From UBA5072 sp963822145 (GTDB lineage: Bacteria > Bacteroidota > Bacteroidia > Bacteroidales > UBA10428), in the NCBI GenBank assembly GCA_963822145.1, contig CAWGGG010000001.1:186001-250000 (forward strand): DNA of 64,000 bases. The letters run 5' to 3'. The notes under the pieces are model-generated. The model made no database searches. It saw only the letters and a list, made by a program, of their open reading frames with translations, and was not told where the DNA came from. Every line of letters begins with the position of its first letter. Position 1 is the first letter of the stretch. A program made the position numbers and the translations under genes. This document shows positions 55,476 to 61,980 of this stretch, one piece after another.

Positions 55476-55877
55476 ATGAACAAAAGCATTGATGTTGGAT
55501 TATTGATTGTACGGTTGAGTACCGGGATTCTGATGTTCCTGCACGGCATATCAAAATTATTCCAGGGAGTCAGTTCTATTAAAAACCTGCTGGCGGAACA
55601 TGGGTTACCGATATCCCTTGCCTATGGTGTTTATATCGGTGAAATCTTAGCCCCCATGCTGATTATTATTGGCTTCAGAACACGGCTGGCAGCTCTGTTG
55701 CTGGTTATTAACTGCCTGGTTATTATCTTTATCGCACATCCTTCAGAAATATTCAGATTAAATGAATTTGGCGGCTGGTCTCTGGAACTGCCTGGTTTGT
55801 TTCTTTCGGGAGCCCTCGTCCTGCTTTTTGCCGGCGGAGGAAAATATGCTGTGAGTTCGCGGAACAGCCTGGATTGA
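55476..55877 (+). CDS. DoxX-family membrane protein
   Basis: 133 residues, with four membrane segments in the DoxX/SURF4 pattern. The first contains DVGLLIVRLSTGILMFLHGISKLFQG, then GLPISLAYGVYIGEILAPMLIIIGFRTRLAALLLVINCLVIIFIAHP, and a last one near 105-122. The G-x-x-K in the first loop and E in the second segment are the usual DoxX marks. Family members have been tied to thiosulfate:quinone or membrane redox steps, but most copies are uncharacterised. It lies 45 bp after the CoA-binding gene on the same strand. Confidence 0.92.
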   Translation: MNKSIDVGLLIVRLSTGILMFLHGISKLFQGVSSIKNLLAEHGLPISLAYGVYIGEILAPMLIIIGFRTRLAALLLVINCLVIIFIAHPSEIFRLNEFGGWSLELPGLFLSGALVLLFAGGGKYAVSSRNSLD

Positions 55878-55991
55878 TATAAGGTTGCAAACAGGTATAA
55901 AAAGACCGCTAAAATGCAGTTTGTCTATAAAACTTTCCTGCTCGCAGATTAGATTTGCTTTAATGCCCTCCAATCCTCAAATTTGCGCAGT

Positions 55992-56981
55992 ATGAAAAAA
56001 CTGCCAGTCCTCATCCTTTTGCTGGGCGGATCCATCCATGCTCAATGTCAGATCATCAATGGCTCTGTACTCGATAAAAACACCCGTGCTCCGGTTGAAT
56101 TCGCGATGTTGTACTTCAACGGGACCACTTTGGGAACCTACTCGGACGAGAACGGGAAATTTGAGCTGGATGTTACCAAGCATGCCAACATGCCATTGAC
56201 AGTAAGCGCCATCAATTACTATTCCTTCAATGTAACTGATTTTTCGGCCAATAAACCGGTAATCGTGTATTTGACCCCCAAGGTGATTGAGTTGGAGGAA
56301 ATTGTAGTAACAGCAAAAGCCCGCGATTCCAAGAGAAAAGCAAACCTGCAGCTCTTCAGGGATGAATTTCTCGGCACTACCGAAAATGCCCGGAAATGCG
56401 AGATCATTAATGAAAATGACATTACCTTTAATTACGATCCCGACGGAGACACCCTGAAAGCCTATGCCGTAAAACCCATCCTTATCCGCAATATTGCGTT
56501 GGGATACACCATTACCTATTTTCTCGACCAGTTTGAATATTACCGAAAAACCAAGTCCTTCATCTTCAGGGGTAATATCATCTTTGCCGAGGACCATTCC
56601 GGTGATGAGGAACAAATTCAAAGCCAGGAAAGAAAACGAAAGCAGGCCTACCTGGGATCACGGATGCAATTCTTCAGGGCACTCTGGGCAAATGATCTTA
56701 AATCCACTGCCTTTATTGTCAGGAACTCCAGCAACGAAACGCTAGAATATAAAAACTTCGTAAATGACAGGGAGGGTTCACGAAAGTACCTTCAATACTT
56801 TGAAAACCTGGGTATCTGCTATTATTCGGAAATGCCCACCACCTATATCAATTTTTTGAAGCCCAGGGTTTTCTTTGATAAAAACGGGTATTATGATCCC
56901 ACCGGCATCAGCTGGGAAGGGGATTTGGTAAAACAACGCATTGCCGACTGGCTGCCTTACGAATATGTAATGCCGGACTAA
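55992..56981 (+). CDS. Carboxypeptidase-regulatory-like domain protein, periplasmic
   Basis: 329 residues from the ATG at 55992; the TTG three codons earlier is less likely. A signal peptide (about 1-19) leads directly into one CarboxypepD_reg-like domain (about 20-105): INGSVLDKNTRAPVEFAMLYFNGTTLGTYSDENGKFELDV and the closing LEEIVVTAK, the strand order seen at the start of SusC/TonB receptors. No receptor barrel follows. Instead there are about 220 residues of unassigned alpha-beta sequence, with ITYFLDQFEYYRKTKSFIFRGNIIF in the middle. This architecture is common in the phylum, with no known function. It is probably periplasmic. A consensus -7 box (TAGATTTG, 55950-55957) lies 35 bp upstream. 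Confidence 0.87.
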   Translation: MKKLPVLILLLGGSIHAQCQIINGSVLDKNTRAPVEFAMLYFNGTTLGTYSDENGKFELDVTKHANMPLTVSAINYYSFNVTDFSANKPVIVYLTPKVIELEEIVVTAKARDSKRKANLQLFRDEFLGTTENARKCEIINENDITFNYDPDGDTLKAYAVKPILIRNIALGYTITYFLDQFEYYRKTKSFIFRGNIIFAEDHSGDEEQIQSQERKRKQAYLGSRMQFFRALWANDLKSTAFIVRNSSNETLEYKNFVNDREGSRKYLQYFENLGICYYSEMPTTYINFLKPRVFFDKNGYYDPTGISWEGDLVKQRIADWLPYEYVMPD

Positions 56982-56985
56982 CTTG

Positions 56986-57020
56986 TTTGCATTTCAACCG
57001 GAAGTGACTATTTTTGTCAC
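56986..57020 (+). promoter_or_regulatory. fabD promoter with dyad
   Basis: TTTG at 56986-56989, 19-bp spacer, TATTTTTG at 57009-57016, perfect in both boxes. A short dyad GTGAC (57004-57008) / GTCAC (57016-57020) brackets the -7 box, so it is well placed to be a repressor site for a fatty-acid regulator. The start codon is at 57045. Confidence 0.62.
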
Positions 57021-57044
57021 CTTAATCAAAAAACACACTGTATC

Positions 57045-57941
57045 ATGAAAGCATACGTATTCCCCGGTCAGGGCGCCCAATTTGTGGGTATGGGCAAGGA
57101 TCTTTATGATAACGATCTGCTGGCAAAGGAGCTGTTCGAATCAGCCAACCAGATCCTTGGATTTCGTATCACCGACCTCATGTTTTCGGGTACGGAAGAA
57201 GACCTGAGACAGACTAAAGTCACGCAACCTGCAATATTTCTCCATTCTGTCATTCTGGCAAAAGTTCTTGGCAGCCACTTTCAGCCTGAAATGACAGCCG
57301 GGCATTCCCTGGGCGAATTCTCTGCCCTGGTGGCGGCAGGCGGACTTTCTTTCGAAAACGGGCTGATCCTGGTTTCTCAGCGGGCCAATGCCATGCAGAA
57401 AGCCTGCGAGTTGCAGCCATCCACCATGGCTGCCATTCTCGGACTCGAGGACGAAGTGGTCGAAAAGATCTGTGCCGAAATCAGTGCTGTAGTAGTTCCC
57501 GCCAACTACAACAGTCCAGGCCAGATTGTCATTTCCGGCTCTGTCGAAGGAATCGACCAGGCCATTGAAAAACTCAGCGCTGCCGGCGCTAAAAGGGCCC
57601 TGAAACTGTCAGTGGGAGGTGCCTTCCATTCCCCGCTCATGGAACCTGCCAGGATTGAACTCGGTAAAGCAATCGACAATGCCGAATTCAGCAAACCTGC
57701 TTGTCCCATCTACCAGAACGCCACCGCCAAACCCTCTTCCGATCCTGACATTATCCGGGAAAACCTGAAAACGCAGCTGACAGCGCCTGTAAGATGGACA
57801 CAATCCATGAAAAACATGCTCGCCGATGGCGCCACTTACTTTTATGAGGTGGGACCCGGAACCGTGCTGCAGGGTTTGATCAGAAAGGTCGACCGTAATA
57901 TTCCGGCTGAAAGTGTAAAACCTTTTCCCGGTGCGAATTGA
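57045..57941 (+). CDS. fabD: Malonyl-CoA:ACP transacylase
   Basis: 298 residues, the usual length. It moves malonyl from CoA to acyl-carrier protein to feed fatty acid elongation, in the cytoplasm. Marks: FPGQGAQ (near 4-10), KVTQPAIFLHS near 65, nucleophile Ser88 in GHSLGEFSAL, the carboxylate-binding Arg in SQRANAMQ near 115, and the catalytic His in GGAFHSPLMEPA near 194. The stop is followed by a 268-bp gap before the cytochrome fusion gene. It stands alone, away from other fab genes, with its own promoter. Confidence 0.97.
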   Translation: MKAYVFPGQGAQFVGMGKDLYDNDLLAKELFESANQILGFRITDLMFSGTEEDLRQTKVTQPAIFLHSVILAKVLGSHFQPEMTAGHSLGEFSALVAAGGLSFENGLILVSQRANAMQKACELQPSTMAAILGLEDEVVEKICAEISAVVVPANYNSPGQIVISGSVEGIDQAIEKLSAAGAKRALKLSVGGAFHSPLMEPARIELGKAIDNAEFSKPACPIYQNATAKPSSDPDIIRENLKTQLTAPVRWTQSMKNMLADGATYFYEVGPGTVLQGLIRKVDRNIPAESVKPFPGAN

Positions 57942-58209
57942 TTCAAATGCTGCCTGTTCTTTTTAAAACGGTTGATCATCATAATTTGCCCCTAAGTCCC
58001 CGGTATCCCCAGATCATACTAATACATTAAAAGGTTAGAGATTTGCAAATGCACCTAATGGTATTCCGCATCAGGCTAAAGCCTCATTTGAACCAAACAA
58101 ATTAAGGATGGTTGACCCATCAATAACATCTTTTACTATCTTTAAACACTTGAATTAAACTTTAAATCTGAAGTTAAAGATTCATACCTCGTTTCTCAAC
58201 TGTTGATTT
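57942..58209. other. 268-bp gap between fabD and the cytochrome fusion
   Basis: I see no ORF of note, no strong hairpin and no consensus TAnnTTTG box in this stretch. It is moderately AT-rich, especially after 58080. Confidence 0.4.
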
Positions 58210-59748
58210 ATGAAAAGAAAGTGGCTTTGGTTTATTCCGGGACTGATTGCCGGATTCCTGATTTTTGCCTCCGGTTCTGTTATGGTGAAGCATACATCAA
58301 CCGATGAATACTGTGCCTCCTGTCATTCGATCCATCCCCAGGCCACAGCGTCATGGAAACAGTCGGTCCACTACCTCACTGAATCCGGAACCCACACCAG
58401 CTGTGTGGATTGCCACCTCCCTCCCCATGGCCAGGGATACCTGGTGGCCAAGGTCAAGACCGGTGTAAGGGACGTGTGGAGCAAATGGACCAAGGATTCA
58501 GCCTCATTCAACTGGGAGGAACGCAGTCAGCTTGAATTTGCCAGGAACCATGTTTATGAATCATCCTGTATTGCCTGTCACGAAAATCTCTTTCCGCCCA
58601 AGCTCACCAAAGAAGGTGCCGATGCCCATCTTTACTATACTGCCAACAGGAGTAAGCAGGAAGACCTGCAATGCATCAACTGCCACCTGAATGCCGGCCA
58701 TTTTATCGAAGGCTATTTGCATGGTGGAAATACCGGTTTTGGGACGGGTGCACAGGACAACCGGATAAAGTATACCCTGCCCGCTGCAGTAACCCGTTTT
58801 GAAACCTACCGTGAACAGATTCCGGGATCTACCGTGTCCTTTACCATGATTGCAGTTCCTGGCGGAACGTTCAATATGGGATCGCCGGATGACGAACCCC
58901 TGCGTGATACGGATGAAGGACCTGTCCGAAAAGTCAAAGTTGATTCGTTCTTTATGGCTGAGATCGAAGTGTCGTGGGATGAATATCTCGCCTTCTATTC
59001 CCAGACCTCGGGTGAGGGCCGATCTACTGATTCCGAGGGGGTCCGGGCTTCCGGGAAACAAACCGATGCCATCACAGGAGCCACACCACCTTACGGGCAA
59101 CCTGACCTGGGCTGGGGCAAGGGACAAAGGCCTGCCATCTCCATCAGCTACCATGCAGCCGAGACTTATTGCCGCTGGCTGTCAGTGGTTACCGGCAAGC
59201 ATTACAGGCTGCCTTCGGAAGCCGAATGGGAATATGCCTGCCGGGGAGGTACGGCAACCCCTTATTTCTTTAAAGGCGACCCCGGTAAATTTGAGAAATC
59301 AGGCCTGCGGGCGAAAATTTCCAGAAACGATACTTCGGTCATCAATACCTTTGTTGTGTATGCCGAAAACAGCAGATCCAAAACTCAGGAGCCCGATTTT
59401 GTTGCCGGAAATCCCCTGGGCCTCAAAAACATGTCGGGCAATGTTGCTGAGTTCTGCAGTGACTGGTATCAATCCGATGCCTATGCCAATTATCCGGGTG
59501 ACATGGTGATGAATCCCAAAGGCCCGTCAACCGGCACAGAAAGAGTGATCCGGGGCGGATCATACAAAGATGCCGCCGGAAATGTAAGAAGCGCTGCCCG
59601 TGATCATACCCGCACCGAAGCATGGCTGCATACAGATCCTCAATTGCCCAAAAGCATCTGGTGGTATTCCGATTGCTTCTATGTTGGCTTCAGGGTCGTT
59701 TGTGATTTCGATCATGCGACCGGGAAACCCGCTTCGAATAATCAATGA
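58210..59748 (+). CDS. NrfH/NapC-like tetraheme cytochrome c fused to a SUMF1 (FGE-like) domain
   Basis: 512 residues. A membrane anchor (about 5-25) leads to a periplasmic cytochrome part with four CxxCH heme sites: C35-H39, C65-H69, C120-H124 and C155-H159. Anchor, heme number and spacing fit the NrfH/NapC quinol dehydrogenase family, which takes electrons from menaquinol. From about residue 215 to 505 follows a full SUMF1 domain: MIAVPGGTFNMGS, SISYHAAETYCRWL, YRLPSEAEWEYACRGG, NMSGNVAEFCSDWY, RVIRGGSYKDAAGNVRSAARDHTR and the final VGFRVV. The GGSY segment lacks the Cys used by true formylglycine-generating enzymes, so the domain is likely structural or catalyses something else. A 49-bp gap leads to the Tat-exported Gfo/Idh/MocA gene. 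This fusion is the most unusual protein of the window. Confidence 0.9.
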   Translation: MKRKWLWFIPGLIAGFLIFASGSVMVKHTSTDEYCASCHSIHPQATASWKQSVHYLTESGTHTSCVDCHLPPHGQGYLVAKVKTGVRDVWSKWTKDSASFNWEERSQLEFARNHVYESSCIACHENLFPPKLTKEGADAHLYYTANRSKQEDLQCINCHLNAGHFIEGYLHGGNTGFGTGAQDNRIKYTLPAAVTRFETYREQIPGSTVSFTMIAVPGGTFNMGSPDDEPLRDTDEGPVRKVKVDSFFMAEIEVSWDEYLAFYSQTSGEGRSTDSEGVRASGKQTDAITGATPPYGQPDLGWGKGQRPAISISYHAAETYCRWLSVVTGKHYRLPSEAEWEYACRGGTATPYFFKGDPGKFEKSGLRAKISRNDTSVINTFVVYAENSRSKTQEPDFVAGNPLGLKNMSGNVAEFCSDWYQSDAYANYPGDMVMNPKGPSTGTERVIRGGSYKDAAGNVRSAARDHTRTEAWLHTDPQLPKSIWWYSDCFYVGFRVVCDFDHATGKPASNNQ

Positions 59749-59797
59749 TTAAACCAAATCATCTCATTATAGAACAAAACCACAAAATCTCTAACTC

Positions 59798-61153
59798 ATG
59801 AAGACAGGTATTTCAAGACGTACATTTCTGGGCACATCAGCCGCAGCAGGTTTGACGGGTTTAACCATCCCCGGCCTGCTGACCGGATGCGCAACGGAAA
59901 AGAAAACAAAAAAGACCGTGGAAGTTCCAACCTTCCTGGATCAGGCTCCTGACGGACAGGAACTCAAAGCTGGCTTAATCGGATGCGGCGGTCGCGGAAC
60001 CGGTGCCGCAATCGACTTTCTGACTGCAGGACCCAATCTGAAAATTGTTGCCATAGGTGATGTACTGCAGGACAGAATCGACTCTTGCAGGGAAGAGCTC
60101 AAAAAAACCAAATCAGTGGAGGTTCCCAATGAAATGTGCTTTGTAGGTTTTGACGCTTACCAGAAGGTGATCGCGGCCGGTGTGGACATCATCATCCTGG
60201 CTACTCCTCCTTACTTCAGGCCGGATCATTTTGCTGCGGCTGTGGAAGCCCGTAAGCATGTATTCATGGAAAAACCCGTATGCGTCGATCCTGTAGGTGC
60301 CAGGTCGGTTATCGCTACCGCACGCCAGGCACAGGGAATGGGTTTATCCGTGGTGACCGGAACACAGCGCCGCCACCAGCGGGATTATGTTGCCACCTAC
60401 AAAAATGTGGCCGAAGGTATGATCGGCGATATCGTATCCGCCAATGCTTACTGGAACCAGGGCAAACTCTGGCACCGCGATCCCAATGCCACCTGGTCCG
60501 AAATGGAATATATGATCCGCGACTGGGTTAACTGGTGCTGGCTATCCGGCGACCATATCGTGGAACAGCATGTTCACAATCTCGATGTCGTTCACTGGTT
60601 TACAGGTAAGTTCCCCGTCAAGGCAACCGGTTTTGGATCGAGGCTGAGAAGGGTGACCGGTGATCAATTTGACAATTTCAGTGTGGATTACACCTTTGAT
60701 AACGGGATGCACATGCACAGTATGTGCCGCCAGATCAACGGCTGTGTAAATTCGGTTTCGGAGCGCATCCAGGGAACCAGCGGATCCTCGAACTGCAGAA
60801 ATTCAATCGTGGATTTATCAGGAAATGAAATCTGGAAATACGAATACCCTGCAGGTGAAGACGGACAACCCGCCACCGAGGTGAAGATCAGCCCGTATGT
60901 ACAGGAGCATATCGACCTGGTTACCTCCATCCGCAACGGTAAACCTTTCAATGAAGCTGAAAATACAGCCATGTCCACCCTTGTGGCCATTATGGGCAGA
61001 ATATCGGCCTATACCGGAAAGGAAGTGACCATGGATGAAGTTATGAATTCCGACCTGAAACTGGGACCCAAGGTATTCGCCTTTGGACCGGTAGAGGTTC
61101 CCAAAGAGATTCCTATTGCCGGTGAAGCTTATGTTCCGGGGTCTGAATCCTGA
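59798..61153 (+). CDS. Tat-exported Gfo/Idh/MocA-family oxidoreductase
   Basis: 451 residues. The N-terminus carries a Tat signal (SRRTFLGTSAAAG, residues 5-17, followed by a hydrophobic stretch) and ends at LLTGC (Cys31 region), so it may also be a lipoprotein. The NAD(P)-binding Rossmann fold spans about 50-180, with GLIGCGGRGTG near 54 and the conserved EKP in FMEKPVCVDP near 156. The second half is the family's beta-sheet domain with DHIVEQHVHNLDVVHW, which holds the usual catalytic His and Asp. Secreted members of this family use tightly bound NAD and act on sugars, for example as glycosidases by transient C3 oxidation. It lies 49 bp after the cytochrome-SUMF1 gene and is probably its functional partner. 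Confidence 0.92.
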   Translation: MKTGISRRTFLGTSAAAGLTGLTIPGLLTGCATEKKTKKTVEVPTFLDQAPDGQELKAGLIGCGGRGTGAAIDFLTAGPNLKIVAIGDVLQDRIDSCREELKKTKSVEVPNEMCFVGFDAYQKVIAAGVDIIILATPPYFRPDHFAAAVEARKHVFMEKPVCVDPVGARSVIATARQAQGMGLSVVTGTQRRHQRDYVATYKNVAEGMIGDIVSANAYWNQGKLWHRDPNATWSEMEYMIRDWVNWCWLSGDHIVEQHVHNLDVVHWFTGKFPVKATGFGSRLRRVTGDQFDNFSVDYTFDNGMHMHSMCRQINGCVNSVSERIQGTSGSSNCRNSIVDLSGNEIWKYEYPAGEDGQPATEVKISPYVQEHIDLVTSIRNGKPFNEAENTAMSTLVAIMGRISAYTGKEVTMDEVMNSDLKLGPKVFAFGPVEVPKEIPIAGEAYVPGSES

Positions 61154-61161
61154 AAAGCTCC

Positions 61162-61243
61162 AGGCGGAGTTACAAAATCCGCCTAGCCTATAATGCTTCT
61201 TCATACATAATCATAGGCGTAGTTTACGACTGCGCCTATTTTT
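61162..61243 (+). terminator. Double hairpin with terminator
   Basis: First hairpin AGGCGGA (61162-61168) / TCCGCCT (61178-61184), without T-run. Second hairpin ATAGGCG (61213-61219) / CGCCTAT (61233-61239) followed by T5. It ends the cytochrome-oxidoreductase operon. The arms can also pair across the two hairpins (CGCCTA of the first with TAGGCG of the second), so alternative folds are possible. Confidence 0.75.
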
Positions 61244-61269
61244 ATTGTATTGGATTCAACCTTCTTCCT

Positions 61270-61926
61270 TTATACCTGTTCCCCTTTAGTTTCAATCTGC
61301 CGCCTCCATTCCCAGTAATAATAATCCCGTATATTCCGTATAACGCGGTATATTGAATTGGCCCAGTAATTCCTGAACCCGAAACCCTTTGGCTCGCCCC
61401 TCAGCCTCTGCTGAAGCAAAACGTTACCCGTACTCATATCGACAGCAACAAAATGATACCAGGCTTCGAGGGCATTCTTATTCAGGTTTTCTGCGATGAA
61501 TACAATACCAATGCCTTCTTTGCCGGTCAGATCATATTGCCGCACAAAGGCCCGGATATCCTCCTCTGTAAACCTGGCCGGATTGTATGTTTCCATTTCT
61601 TCCAGCGGGGTTTGTGCATTTCGGGCAGCGATCATGTCGATATCGAAACGGATATCGGATTTTCTCAGCATGCCCCTGATATCGTATTTCATGGATTCTT
61701 CCAAGATGATCGCGTTCCACTGCGGAAAATACAGGTCCCTGATCTGCCAGGTGCTCTTTGATCCGGCCTCAAAGAATTCTGCAAAGTTGCCGGTTAAAGT
61801 AACATGTGAGTAATCGATCCCCAGCCAGGTGACAGTAATATCAGACCGGAATAAATCCGGCGTTGTATAAGCGTCTGCCAGTAATCCAACAGGCCCTAGC
61901 AGCAGTATTAAAAACAACTTTTTCAT
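61270..61926 (-). CDS. Secreted protein of unknown function
   Basis: 218 residues with a signal peptide (about 1-18). The rest is a compact alpha-beta protein with no family I can name: DITVTWLGIDYSHVTLTGNFAEFF at the start, MKYDIRGMLRKSDIRFDIDMIAARN in the middle, and GIGIVFIAENLNKNALEAWYHFVAVDM near 140. It closes with many aromatics (RVIRNIRDYYYWEWRR). No Cys, no heme motif and no sorting domain. It is convergent with the Gfo/Idh/MocA gene and 54 bp downstream of the D-lactate dehydrogenase-type gene on the same strand. Confidence 0.82.
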   Translation of the reverse strand: MKKLFLILLLGPVGLLADAYTTPDLFRSDITVTWLGIDYSHVTLTGNFAEFFEAGSKSTWQIRDLYFPQWNAIILEESMKYDIRGMLRKSDIRFDIDMIAARNAQTPLEEMETYNPARFTEEDIRAFVRQYDLTGKEGIGIVFIAENLNKNALEAWYHFVAVDMSTGNVLLQQRLRGEPKGFGFRNYWANSIYRVIRNIRDYYYWEWRRQIETKGEQV

Positions 61927-61980
61927 AGGTTATTGTGGTTTTCGAATCGTTTGTTACCTGTAAATAAGGGCAAGTTTCTT

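Noticed and set aside
59100..59748. True formylglycine-generating enzyme activity of the fused SUMF1 domain, or of the GldJ-type protein
   Set aside because: The cysteine pair used by FGE is missing from the GGSY segments, and no sulfatase gene is in the window.
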